Shown here piece after piece: positions 1 to 7,776 of a stretch of DNA of 29,825 bases. The stretch spans positions 1 through 29,825 of the forward strand of contig DATGLE010000107.1 of assembly GCA_035294325.1 (NCBI GenBank), in the 5' to 3' direction. Source of the DNA: DATGLE01 sp035294325. GTDB lineage: Bacteria > Chloroflexota > Ktedonobacteria > Ktedonobacterales > Ktedonobacteraceae. A model generated the notes under the pieces. That model made no database searches, had not been told where the DNA came from, and saw nothing but the letters and a program-made list of their open reading frames with translations. Each line of letters opens with the position of its first letter. Positions within the stretch are counted from its first letter, which is position 1. The translations under genes were made by a program, and so were the position numbers.

Positions 1-1511
1 ACAGCCAGCAAACGCCCGGGCTGTTCCGTCCTCAGCATTTCCTGCATGCTGCCCAGCAATTCGTCGATCAGCGCGCCGCGCCCGAAGAAATCGGCGGCGT
101 CGGCGCCGGTGAAGGGGCGCAGCCCCTTGTAGGGATTGCGTGGCTCGCCCTGGAGCGTCGGTGCAAGCGAGAGCGAATGCAGCGAGTCCATTGTATCTTC
201 GCCGAGACAGTCAGCAACTTCATCGAGGGCGATCTGATAGCGTGTACCGCGCGCATCGATGACCTCAATCGGCATCGTTGTGCCCCAGGCATCGAGCAGC
301 CTGGTAGCAATATCGTCTCCCGCCATCCAGATAAACACGACGCGACGCCGGTATATGGCTGCGATGCGTATGTGCTCCCTGATGCGGCGTGAGGCGCGCG
401 ACTGAGGAGTGATGACGACCAGGGCGAGCGCGGCGGCGCGGATAGCCTGGCGCACGACGTTTTCCTGATCGAGTTCCTGCGCTTCGTCCGCGAAGGCGTC
501 ATTGGTGAGCAGAATGCCGCGCCTGCCCAGATCAGCTTTGAGCTTCGCGGCGAAGGCGGCGTCGGCTGAGGCTGCGGAGAGGAAGATCCGGCGCTGCGTC
601 CGTGTGCCGGAGCTAACCTGCTCGGATGAGACGGACGACGCCGGGCGCTGAATGGCTCTGATCGGGATTGTAACCTGCGTATCGTCAGGCTCCGGCTCTT
701 TACACGCCTGTTCGAGCGCTCGCGCAAAGTTTTGCACGCTGGCGAAGCGCTGCCGGGGATCTTTTGCCAGCGCCTTGAGCACCACCGCTTCTACCTCCGC
801 CGGCAGTTCCGGCGAGAGTTCGCGCAGGGGCGGAGGCGCGCTATTCAGGTGCTTATGCACAATCTCCCAGGGATTGCCGTCGAAGGGGCGCACGCCGCAA
901 AGCCATTCGTAGGCTACCACGCCGAGCGCGTACTGGTCGCTGGCGAACGAGGGCTTGCCGCGCAATTGCTCCGGGGCTGTGTATGGCAGGGTGCCCGCCA
1001 TTTGCTGCGTGCTGAGCATGTCGGGCGAAGGAGCAAGCAGAGCCAGTCCGAAATCGCTGAGGAGAACGTGCTGCTCAGCATCGATCAGAATGTTCTCCGG
1101 TTTGACATCGCGGTGAATGATATGGTGATTATGCGCGTATTGCAGGGCCGCGCTGACCTGGTTAATGTAGGATACTGTCGTGGCGAGGGAGAGACGCGAA
1201 CCCTGGGGATGGCGCTGCCGCGCCGTTCCTCCGGTGGCGTACTCCATAACCAGGAAGGGTGTGCCCCGGCTCTGGTCAATGCCAAAATCGAGTACGCGCA
1301 CAATGTTGGGGTGTTTCAAGTTTACCAGCATCTGGGCTTCGCTCAGGAAGCGCTGCGCCTCCTTGCGTGAGAGCGAAATGCGCAGTACCTTGAGGGCTGC
1401 ACGGCTTCTCAGGTAGCGATGCTCGCCAAGATAGACCTCTGCAAACCCGCCCTGCCCCAGAAAGCGGACGAGACGGTAGTTGCCCAGAAGTTGCCCGCTG
1501 CGATCAGGCAT
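1..1511 (-). CDS. Ser/Thr protein kinase - TIR-like - nSTAND fusion protein (C-terminus outside window)
   Basis: The reading frame is open for 503 codons from ATG at 1511 to the window edge, so the C-terminal part is missing. Residues about 11-270 form a Hanks-type kinase: glycine loop LGQGGFAEVYLG, ATP lysine K41, helix-C E58, HRDVKPEN with catalytic D135, DFG 153-155 and APE 179-181. All catalytic residues are present, so the kinase should be active. After a linker, residues about 307-405 look like a TIR fold (RRIFLSAASAD start, then LVVITPQSRAS followed by REH, where E379 sits at the usual NADase Glu position). At 459-478 the stretch NPYKGLRPFTGADAADFFGR is the typical entry of an nSTAND1 NTPase; its P-loop would lie just beyond the edge. 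AGGAG at 1519-1523 supports the start. Known relatives are signalling or conflict proteins; a defence role here is inference. The TIR call is less sure than the kinase call. Confidence 0.88.
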   Translation of the reverse strand, partial: MPDRSGQLLGNYRLVRFLGQGGFAEVYLGEHRYLRSRAALKVLRISLSRKEAQRFLSEAQMLVNLKHPNIVRVLDFGIDQSRGTPFLVMEYATGGTARQRHPQGSRLSLATTVSYINQVSAALQYAHNHHIIHRDVKPENILIDAEQHVLLSDFGLALLAPSPDMLSTQQMAGTLPYTAPEQLRGKPSFASDQYALGVVAYEWLCGVRPFDGNPWEIVHKHLNSAPPPLRELSPELPAEVEAVVLKALAKDPRQRFASVQNFARALEQACKEPEPDDTQVTIPIRAIQRPASSVSSEQVSSGTRTQRRIFLSAASADAAFAAKLKADLGRRGILLTNDAFADEAQELDQENVVRQAIRAAALALVVITPQSRASRRIREHIRIAAIYRRRVVFIWMAGDDIATRLLDAWGTTMPIEVIDARGTRYQIALDEVADCLGEDTMDSLHSLSLAPTLQGEPRNPYKGLRPFTGADAADFFGRGALIDELLGSMQEMLRTEQPGRLLA

Positions 1512-1801
1512 ATGTGTGCTCCTTGCAGTAGCGTAGGAGGTGTGAGGTTACAGGTTTTGTATGGTAGCGATGACTATCGATGGCCTATATAAGGGAGAAA
1601 CGCATTTCCTCTGGGAAAAACAAATGCAACTCGCCGGGACTTTATATGATAAACGTGGGCAAAGGGTAGAATTTGTCGTCGTGCAGGAGAATGCTGCGAT
1701 GCCAAAAGATGATGCTCACTCTTGCGTTTATGTGTTGCTACATAGCATAATTTATGAAAAAAACGATATGCAGGTGCTTGCGCTCCTGAAGCACTCGCCT
1801 G

Positions 1802-1856
1802 ATAAATTATGGTTGTAGCAAATGCGTGAAGCGCATTTGCTACAACCATAATTTAT
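1802..1856. repeat. Perfect 25-bp inverted repeat (hairpin, 5-nt loop)
   Basis: The left arm 1802-1826 and the right arm 1832-1856 are exact reverse complements, separated by TGAAG. The outer arm is AT-rich (ATAAATTATGG) and the inner arm is GTTGTAGCAAATGCG. No T-tract follows in the strict sense, though the outer arm ends ATTTAT. It could form a very stable RNA hairpin or a DNA cruciform. It lies between two minus-strand genes, so it might stop transcription from the NERD gene into the kinase gene. Confidence 0.9.
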
Positions 1857-1972
1857 ACCCCTGGCGCGGCGGAGCCGCGCGAATCCCAGCAAGAATACTG
1901 AGAAGCAGACATACTCTTAAGAATATGCCTGATTGCCAGCACCGCCACCTGCTCGCGCCGCAGGCGCTCGCC

Positions 1973-2035
1973 GGATCTCAGGGATGGTGTGGGCACATGC
2001 GCAGCGCGCATGTGCCCACACCATCCCTGAGATCC
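1973..2035. repeat. Perfect 30-bp inverted repeat (hairpin, 3-nt loop)
   Basis: Arms 1973-2002 and 2006-2035 are exact reverse complements around the loop AGC. The middle of the arm carries TGGTGTGGGC, the same ten bases that form the outer arm of the palindrome at 23753-23789, so the two appear to belong to one family. There is no flanking T-run typical of an intrinsic terminator. A REP/MITE-like dispersed element is the most likely explanation. Confidence 0.9.
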
Positions 2036-2127
2036 CTGGCGCGGCTGCGCCGCGCCAATGCTCGGCGAGCGCACTGAGCACCGGACACTTTCTAAAGAAA
2101 AGAAAGAAGAGAGGCGAAACAAGGCTT

Positions 2128-3099
2128 TTAGCCATATTTATTGGCAATTCCAATGATTACACGATGTATGCTGCGCAACTTATGGGTTTGCTGTTCTCCA
2201 AAGCGGCTCAAATGAATCTCTCCACCGGCGCAGCGGAATGACTGGCTACTCCCATTTAAGTAAGTAATCGTCATATCATCGTAAGCTGAAAATCTGCCCC
2301 CCGGTTGCAGGCTCATAGAATGAATTTGTGCGTAGGGAATATGGTACTTATGTCCATTTGCGTCTTTAAAGCTCAATGCAGGATCTATGATGACTCCGTT
2401 GATCCACTCGTTCTCTACAGTCAGAATGCGATCCCAGGTCGGCAGCCTGTGGAGCGCCTGTTGTATCCAGGGTGGTGAAGATCTTGCGTATGTTGGGTTG
2501 CTGTACTTCTCAAAAAAGGCTGGCAACTGGGAGATGTGCATGATTCCGGCATCAAAGTTATAAATGGCCCTGATATCAGTCTTTTCGGCGAACCCCAGCG
2601 TGGGATAGATGGGGAGGTCTGCCAGGCGCGGCTCGATTCTATAAAGGTACCGTTTAAGATCATCGATGTAGCGTTGGGTTTTTATGATTGGATTGGGCAT
2701 CTCTCTTGGTGAGGCCCCTGGCTTCTCCTGGATCATTTTTGTATAGTCATATCCGTCGAAGACTGCTGTAGGCACTTGCTTCTTGAATATGAACCAACCC
2801 CTGTTAACATAGATGGTGCGATATCTGGCCGGGTAGTAAACCCTCCCTCTGTAGTTTTTAATCTCGACGCAATACAATGTTCCCCGTGTGTAAACGAGGA
2901 AATCCGTCTCCAGAAAGTATCCGCGTTTTCTGGGATCAGGGTGAGGGATAATCGGGTTACGTATGTAGCATCCATTTTGTCCATCATCGATGATATATTC
3001 TGCGTAATCTTCTCCCCACATTCCGCCCCTGGTCTGCCCATCCAGTTCAAAGTTCGATCTGGCTTCAAAGGCTCTAATCAGGCGACTCATCATGGACAT
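2128..3099 (-). CDS. NERD (nuclease-related) domain protein
   Basis: This 323-residue protein carries an N-terminal NERD domain, a restriction-endonuclease-like fold. Visible signatures are WGE at 28-30, the Asp of ETDFLVY (D66) and the E-x-K pair of CVEIKNYRG (E79, K81), which together make the D...ExK metal-dependent nuclease core. Residues from about 130 onward are not recognised; the last 90 contain a compact beta-rich stretch (YDDMTITYLNGSSQSFRC). No helicase or kinase domain is attached, unlike many NERD proteins. ATG at 3099 is chosen because a G-rich ribosome-binding site (GGGGGA) lies about 8 bases upstream on the minus strand; ATGs at 3093 and 3090 are alternatives. NERD proteins are suspected in DNA processing or defence; function here is unproven. 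Confidence 0.8.
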   Translation of the reverse strand: MSMMSRLIRAFEARSNFELDGQTRGGMWGEDYAEYIIDDGQNGCYIRNPIIPHPDPRKRGYFLETDFLVYTRGTLYCVEIKNYRGRVYYPARYRTIYVNRGWFIFKKQVPTAVFDGYDYTKMIQEKPGASPREMPNPIIKTQRYIDDLKRYLYRIEPRLADLPIYPTLGFAEKTDIRAIYNFDAGIMHISQLPAFFEKYSNPTYARSSPPWIQQALHRLPTWDRILTVENEWINGVIIDPALSFKDANGHKYHIPYAQIHSMSLQPGGRFSAYDDMTITYLNGSSQSFRCAGGEIHLSRFGEQQTHKLRSIHRVIIGIANKYG

Positions 3100-3443
3100 T
3101 GCTATTTCCCCCTATCTGTTGTACAGGTACTATCGTTTTGCGTGGCGGCGAAAAAAGCATTCGAGAGATGCGTTTCTGGTAATATTGGCATTGCCATTGA
3201 TAGGAACAATAGGGATAGTTTCTGCCAGTCAGTATAACATAAGATTGCTACAAAGTAGTATTCTGTGCTACATTGTGAGACATTCGGGTATAAAAACGGC
3301 GCAAACTTGCTTTGTGTGCTCTTTTTCGTTGCACTCGGCAGTCGCTTGACCATTTACCAGGTTTGCTTATATGCTGTTATTGTCGTGATTCGAAGCCTGG
3401 CTGGATGTCATAGAACAGGTCGAGAAAGGTCATCAGTGATTAC
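3100..3443. other. Divergent intergenic region, NERD gene / S51 peptidase
   Basis: This AT-richer spacer holds the promoters of two divergent genes. For the plus strand, TTGACC at 3346-3351 followed by TATATG (3368-3373) or TATGCT (3370-3375) gives a -35/-10 pair spaced 16 or 18 bases. For the minus strand, TATACT (complement of 3231-3236) is a possible -10 without a good -35. A plus-strand reading frame with a hydrophobic stretch overlaps here, but it starts inside the NERD start region and has no ribosome-binding site. Confidence 0.5.
3346..3375 (+). promoter_or_regulatory. Candidate promoter for S51 peptidase gene
   Basis: TTGACC (3346-3351) matches the sigma-A -35 consensus at five of six positions. 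TATATG or TATGCT lies 16 or 18 bases downstream. The start codon follows about 70 bases later. This is a consensus match only. Confidence 0.45.
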
Positions 3444-4160
3444 ATGCCTGGATATATTCTTCTTGAAGGCGGCGCCGAGTTCGGCGGGCAGATGGCCGCG
3501 CCCGACCTGCGCGCGATGGAACTTGCCGGCGGCCCCGCCGCGCCGATCCGCATTATTCCTACGGCGGCGGCGCCCGATAACAATCACCAGCGCGCGGGCA
3601 ATAACGGCGTCAGGTGGTTTCGCAGCCTGGGAGCCAGCAACGTCGCGTCCCTCCCGCTCATCGACAAAGCCTCCGCCAACGATCCCGCGATTGCGGACGC
3701 GATCAGCCACGCGCGGCTGGTCTACCTGCTCGGCGGCTTCACCGGCTATCTCGGCGAGACGCTGGCGGGCAGCGCGAGCTGGCGCGCCATGCTCACGGCC
3801 TACGAGGCGGGCGCGGTCATCGCTGGCAGCAGCGCCGGAGCGATGGTATTGTGCGCGCGCTATTTTGATCCGAGCCGGGGGCGCGCCGTTGAGGGACTGG
3901 GGCTTGTGCCGAATACCTGCGTCCTGCCTCACCACAACACCTTCGGCAAGGGCTGGGCGCGGCAACTGGCCGAACTGCTGCCCGGCGTCGTCCTGCTCGG
4001 TATCGATGAACGGACGGGCATGCTCGACGATGGCCCGGGCGGCAAGAAGACCGGCTGGCGCGTCTATGGACAGGGTGCCGTAACGATCTACCGCAATGGT
4101 GTGCCGACTGTGTATAAAGCGAATGAGTCTTTTAACGATGACTTCGCAGAGCGTGCCTGA
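3444..4160 (+). CDS. Peptidase S51 / cyanophycinase-like, class I glutamine-amidotransferase fold
   Basis: This 238-residue protein has the dipeptidase E/cyanophycinase family layout. It opens with a short strand (GYILLEGG), RIIPTAAA at 36-43 and LVYLLGGFTG at 92-101. The nucleophile elbow is IAGSSAGAM, with S130 as the likely catalytic serine. A histidine pair follows at 163-164 (LPHHNTFG), near the expected catalytic His. The length is typical of S51 proteins. Such enzymes cleave Asp-X dipeptides or cyanophycin; which applies here is unknown. The start at 3444 has only a weak upstream purine stretch (GAGAAAGG, about 14 bases away). The next reading frame begins directly after its TGA, so the two were probably co-transcribed. 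Confidence 0.82.
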   Translation: MPGYILLEGGAEFGGQMAAPDLRAMELAGGPAAPIRIIPTAAAPDNNHQRAGNNGVRWFRSLGASNVASLPLIDKASANDPAIADAISHARLVYLLGGFTGYLGETLAGSASWRAMLTAYEAGAVIAGSSAGAMVLCARYFDPSRGRAVEGLGLVPNTCVLPHHNTFGKGWARQLAELLPGVVLLGIDERTGMLDDGPGGKKTGWRVYGQGAVTIYRNGVPTVYKANESFNDDFAERA

Positions 4161-4900
4161 TTGGAGACAACAAATGAGAGCGCTTCTGTGAAAGGATTAT
4201 GGCACCATCCTGATTTTCTCAAGCTGTGGGCCGGGCAGAGCATTTCCCTCTTTGGCACGCAGATCTCTCTGCTGGCGATCCCCCTCGCCGCTGTGCTGAC
4301 GCTGAAAGCCACCCCGTTCCAGATGGGCCTGCTGACGGCGGCGGGATCGGCGCCCGCGCTGCTTTCTTTAACAGCGTGCTCGAAGCCGTCTTCATCCTTT
4401 ACCTGACGCGACAGGTCGGCATCTCTCCCGCGCTGCTCGGCGTGATCTTTGCCATTAGCAGCGTTGGTTTTGTTGCCGGCGCTCTGCTGGCCGCCAGGCT
4501 CACGCGCTGGCCTGGAGTCGGTCTCAAGCTGCTCCTCGCGCCGCTGGTGCCTGGCGCATCTGATTTACTCATTCCCCTGGTCGGGCTGGTGCCGTTCCTG
4601 GCTTTTCCGCTGGTGGGCCTGGCGCAGTTCGTCTTCGGGCTGGCGCGGCCAGTCTGGCGTATCAACCAGATCAGCCTGCGTCAGACCATCACGCCCGAGA
4701 ATCTGCTGGGCAGGATGAACGCGAGCATCTCGTTCATCGTGTACGGTCTGCCCACTCTCGGCGGGCTGCTTGGAGGCGTACTCGGTCAGCGCGTTGGCTT
4801 GCAGGCAACGCTCGTCATCGCCGCCATTGGCGAGATCCTGGCCTGCCTCTGGCTCTTCTTCTCTCCGGTCAGGCGATTGAAGGAGCAAAGCGCGGCATAG
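4161..4900 (+). pseudogene. MFS transporter remnant with internal deletion and frameshift
   Basis: Two frames together give fragments of one major facilitator. The first (4188 to about 4366) reads LWAGQSISLFGTQISLLAIP and runs to SAPALL, which is TM1-2 of the drug/enterobactin-exporter type. The second frame (about 4366-4900) resumes with FFNSVLEAVFILYLTRQVGI and runs through the usual C-terminal helices to VRRLKEQSAA. Such proteins are normally about 410-430 residues, so roughly 150-170 residues (TM3 to TM6) are missing at a junction near 4361-4368, and the frames do not match. The 5' end is also ambiguous. GGAGA at 4163-4167 precedes an ATG at 4174 that hits TGA after five codons, while the frame carrying TM1 would start at TTG 4161 or GTG 4188. 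A non-functional gene is the simplest reading. Confidence 0.82.
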
Positions 4901-4915
4901 CTGGCGATCCATGCT

Positions 4916-5782
4916 TCAGGGAGTTCCCACTGTCTGTTTCATCTGCAAGTTGATGGCGCGCCGGTATATGATGGCAAGAACAACAATGCCGATGATGCCG
5001 AGGATGAGCGCGATCAGTGGGATAGGCAAGCCCGGCGGAATGACAAAGTATATAGTCTCCGGCAGGCCATCCCAGAGAGCATGCAGCACAGAGACAAAGA
5101 GGTACGCCCCGATTACCGGACCGTTGATGCGGAAGCGGTGCGGCTCGCTCTGGCGGAAGAGAGCCGCGCCTATGATGGCGGTCCAGACGCCGTGACCGAA
5201 CGGCGCGAGCAGGCCGCGCAGAATCGTCGAAAAGATCGAGGCCCCCACGAGGCCATGACTGACCAGGAAGGTCGTAAAGGCATAGCCGGTGCTTTCGAGG
5301 GCCGCGAAGCCCATGCCCACGGCTCCTCCCAGCAGCAAGCCATCCATCTCCGAGGTGTGATTCAGGCGCCGCGCGACCAGTATAACCGCCAGGGCCTTGC
5401 ATCCCTCTTCAATTAGCCCGACGGCCAGAGCGCTGCCCAGTGAGAGGCCGCGAAGGGGGTTTGTTGGCGAAGGAATGAGCAGGGATTCCAGGATCGAGGC
5501 TCCCAGCACTCCCAGGACGCCGCCAATACAGAAGCTCGATGCCATCCTCGCCGGCGAAAGCATGCTTAAATGCTGGTGGTCGTACAGGAAGGCTACAAAT
5601 GCCACCGGTACGAGAAAATTACCGATGAGGATCACAGTCGGGTACAGGTTGGGGTTGCCAGTGAAGAACATCACAACGGTTGTAGCGATAAAGAGGACCA
5701 GCCCGATGAGCAGAACGCGCAGCCAGCTTCGTCCTACGCGCCGGTGCTGCGGAACCGGTTGCGGCTGAGGGTTTTGAAACAT
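4916..5782 (-). CDS. PrsW-family intramembrane metalloprotease
   Basis: This is a 288-residue polytopic membrane protein. After a short Pro/Gln-rich cytoplasmic N-terminus, hydrophobic segments start at about residue 21 and recur to the C-terminus. PrsW signatures are all visible: GLIEEGCK with E125-E126, GMGFAALESTGYAF with E163, HGVWTAIIG with H197, and HALWDGLP with H234 and D238. PrsW enzymes cleave membrane substrates such as anti-sigma factors; the target here is unknown. I choose ATG 5782 because GGAGAG lies five bases upstream. A frame open to 5845 would add 21 residues without a ribosome-binding site. The gene converges on the MFS remnant with a 15-base gap. Confidence 0.85.
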   Translation of the reverse strand: MFQNPQPQPVPQHRRVGRSWLRVLLIGLVLFIATTVVMFFTGNPNLYPTVILIGNFLVPVAFVAFLYDHQHLSMLSPARMASSFCIGGVLGVLGASILESLLIPSPTNPLRGLSLGSALAVGLIEEGCKALAVILVARRLNHTSEMDGLLLGGAVGMGFAALESTGYAFTTFLVSHGLVGASIFSTILRGLLAPFGHGVWTAIIGAALFRQSEPHRFRINGPVIGAYLFVSVLHALWDGLPETIYFVIPPGLPIPLIALILGIIGIVVLAIIYRRAINLQMKQTVGTP

Positions 5783-5894
5783 ATATCTCTCCATGTTGCC
5801 TGGAATATAAGTGCTCTGCTTTCTGAAGCGTACATGAAGCGGCAAAAGTTTCGGACGAGATTGTTGCTGGCCTGCTTCTCGCCCGCAGTGCCCT

Positions 5895-6740
5895 CTAAAG
5901 CTTGAAGCGTGCGCTGGCTGCGCGCATGAACTGTAATCCCTGCCGCGCCAGTTGCTCCGAGGTGGCGTTCAGCGGACGCCAGATGCAGGTTGCCGCCGCG
6001 AGGTCTTCGTTGGGTACCACGAACGACTCCAGCACGAGCGGCCCGGTATAGTGCGCTTCCGCCAGTCCTTGAAATACCTCATCCCAGTTGATCGTGCCGC
6101 TGCCTACCAGCCCGCGATGACTCTCGCTGATATGGACGTAACCGAGCACATCGGCGGCCTCGACCAGTGGTCTGCGGAATCCCTCCTCCTCGATGTTCAT
6201 ATGATAAGTGTCGGCGTGCAGTGTGAGATTGTCCGCCCCGATAGCCTTGATCGTCCTGCGGGCATCGGCGAGCGTGTTGTACATATAGGTTTCGTAGCGA
6301 TTCAGCACTTCCAGGCCGAGCGAGATGCCGCGTTTCTTTGCCTCTACCGCTACTTCCCCCAGCGTATCGATCACTACCTGGCGCTCGTCTGCTGTCGGCG
6401 GCTTGCCGCTCAGCCTGCCTACCTCGAAGCCGAGCGGACCGCAGAGATATGTTCCCCCCACCGCTTCGAGTTTATCGAGAGCCGCGAGCAGGTAGCGCTT
6501 CGCTTGCTGCGGCTGCTCTGGCATATGTGCACCCTTTGGCAGCGCAATCGAAGCCGTCGCGCTGATGCCGGCGGCCCTCAGTTCTTTCTTATGAGCAGCC
6601 GCATCGAATTCATGCGGTCTGAGAAGCGCAATCTCGATGAGGTCGAATCCTGCATCCGCTGCTGCATGGATAGCTCTATTCCCCTTCTCGGTTGTCCACT
6701 CGTCGATCCATAGGAAAGCATGAGCACCATAGCCGGGCAT
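5895..6740 (-). CDS. Sugar epimerase/isomerase, D-psicose/tagatose 3-epimerase-like (TIM barrel)
   Basis: This 281-residue protein is an AP-endonuclease-2-type TIM barrel. The four metal ligands of D-psicose/D-tagatose 3-epimerases can be placed at E144 (LEVLNRYE), D177 (HADTYHMNIEE), H203 (YVHISESHRG) and E238 (LVLESF). Their spacing of 33, 26 and 35 residues matches what I recall for the A. tumefaciens enzyme (150/183/209/244), so metal-dependent C3 epimerisation of a ketose or related hydroxy-carbonyl compound is likely. Hydroxypyruvate isomerase is a more distant relative and cannot be excluded. AAGGAGC about 7 bases upstream supports ATG 6740. The gene diverges from the GntR regulator, so it probably belongs to the same regulon as the catabolic genes to its right. 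Confidence 0.85.
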   Translation of the reverse strand: MPGYGAHAFLWIDEWTTEKGNRAIHAAADAGFDLIEIALLRPHEFDAAAHKKELRAAGISATASIALPKGAHMPEQPQQAKRYLLAALDKLEAVGGTYLCGPLGFEVGRLSGKPPTADERQVVIDTLGEVAVEAKKRGISLGLEVLNRYETYMYNTLADARRTIKAIGADNLTLHADTYHMNIEEEGFRRPLVEAADVLGYVHISESHRGLVGSGTINWDEVFQGLAEAHYTGPLVLESFVVPNEDLAAATCIWRPLNATSEQLARQGLQFMRAASARFKL

Positions 6741-6807
6741 AAAATAAGCTCCTTTCTCAACCAGAAAACCCTGTTCATCGGGATTGTTGAAGCTTGCCAG
6801 TTCCCCC

Positions 6808-6836
6808 TTGACAATAACTTGTATGATATGTTACAT
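6808..6836 (+). promoter_or_regulatory. Candidate promoter and operator upstream of the GntR gene
   Basis: TTGACA at 6808-6813 is a perfect -35. With a 17-base spacer the -10 would be TTACAT (6831-6836), which is weak. Overlapping it is the palindrome ATGTTACAT (6828-6836), inside a wider TGTA-N8-TACA repeat (6820-6835). A palindrome across the -10 between divergent genes is where a GntR/FCD regulator would be expected to bind, for itself and the epimerase. No second copy was found to confirm it. Confidence 0.4.
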
Positions 6837-6908
6837 CTTAACATAAGGAGCGGAGAAATAAAAGATCGCAGCGTAGGAATATAACCTCGCTGCGGGGGGA
6901 GTGCCAGT

Positions 6909-7727
6909 ATGGCAAGCGACGAATCGGTATTCTCGGTTACATCTATCGACGTGCCGGCAGGCGAGGATCATGCGCAGCCGGCCTTGCCCGTTGCAGGCAT
7001 GTCCGCCGGGGTAGCATATCGTCGTGTAGCCAGTGGTCGCCTTCATCTTCCCGTCGTCGAGCAGATTGCCGAAAGTATTATCAGCGGGCAACTGGCGCCG
7101 GGGAGTGAGCTGCCATCCGAACAGGAACTCGGTCAGAGCTTTGGCGTCAGCCGGACGGTTATTCGCGCCGCGCTCGCTCTGCTCGAAACGCTGGGCCTGG
7201 TCGATATCTCTCATGGCAAGCGCAGCACCGTGCGGGCCGAGGCGGAATGGGATTTTCTCAATCCGGGCGTATTGGAGATCCATATACGCGTGGGGCGCTT
7301 GATGCCGCTTATCGATGATATTTTTTACACGCGCCTGGTACTTGAGGTGGCTGCCGTTGAAGAAGCCGCCAAAAAAGCCTCGCCGGAGGCGCTCAGGGCG
7401 CTCAAGGAGGTATGTGCAGCAATGGACCAGTTAATCGACATCCCTCCTGATAAATTTGTCCCCAGGACATTTCATAGCGGAGATACCCGCTTTCACCAGC
7501 TCCTGGCCGATGCATCGGGCAGTCGCGTCCTGCGTCGCACATTGCTCAATCTATCGCAGGTCATTCAGAAACTGGCGGAACTGCGCCCCCTGCGCAGCGA
7601 GGAAGTCGAGATTGCCGTAACCGCGCATCGTCGCATCTATGAATGTGTAAGCGTGGGTGATGCTGCTGGTGCGGCTCAGATCATGCGAGAGCATATCCGC
7701 TGGGCCTGGGAGCGCTGGCACCGATAA
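6909..7727 (+). CDS. GntR family transcriptional regulator, FadR/FCD subfamily
   Basis: This 272-residue protein has a winged helix at about 44-112, with the GntR signature SGQLAPGSELPSEQEL followed by FGVSRTVIRAAL. An all-helical FCD ligand domain follows at about 135-265. The four FCD metal ligands appear to be present: D192, H196 (GDTRFHQLL), H240 and H262. Proteins of this class usually repress neighbouring catabolic genes until a small organic acid or sugar acid binds. An extra N-terminal 40 residues is unusual; M31 is an alternative start, but GGGGGAG about 8 bases before 6909 favours the longer form. It heads the plus-strand catabolic cluster and diverges from the epimerase, so it is the likely local regulator. 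Confidence 0.9.
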   Translation: MASDESVFSVTSIDVPAGEDHAQPALPVAGMSAGVAYRRVASGRLHLPVVEQIAESIISGQLAPGSELPSEQELGQSFGVSRTVIRAALALLETLGLVDISHGKRSTVRAEAEWDFLNPGVLEIHIRVGRLMPLIDDIFYTRLVLEVAAVEEAAKKASPEALRALKEVCAAMDQLIDIPPDKFVPRTFHSGDTRFHQLLADASGSRVLRRTLLNLSQVIQKLAELRPLRSEEVEIAVTAHRRIYECVSVGDAAGAAQIMREHIRWAWERWHR

Positions 7728-7776
7728 TAGATGCATCTGTCCCTTTTCTAAAGGGATTAGAAAGAGGGTAACAACC

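Larger units (their letters stand above)
1512..2127. other. Gene-free intergenic region with clustered palindromes
   Basis: No convincing gene is present between the kinase start and the end of the NERD gene. The stretch from about 1800 to 2060 is packed with hairpins. These are the two long perfect ones listed separately, plus short ones at 1864-1880 (GCGCGGC/GCCGCGC, loop GGA), 1955-1967 (GCGCC/GGCGC) and 2037-2057 (TGGCGCGG/CCGCGCCA). The 12-mer CCCTGGCGCGGC occurs directly repeated at 1859-1870 and 2034-2045. The right half (2060-2127) is downstream of the minus-strand NERD gene. The left part (1512-1800) must contain the kinase promoter, but I see no clear -35/-10 pair. Confidence 0.6.

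Noticed and set aside
1561..1818. Plus-strand frame of 85 codons in the kinase/NERD spacer
   Set aside because: No ribosome-binding site, no recognisable domain, and its end runs into the long palindrome; it looks like chance.
1802..2035. CRISPR array
   Set aside because: Palindromes differ from one another and there are no regularly spaced identical repeats.
3092..3349. Plus-strand frame of 85 codons with a hydrophobic stretch
   Set aside because: It starts across the NERD start codon on the other strand, has no ribosome-binding site and covers the divergent promoter region.
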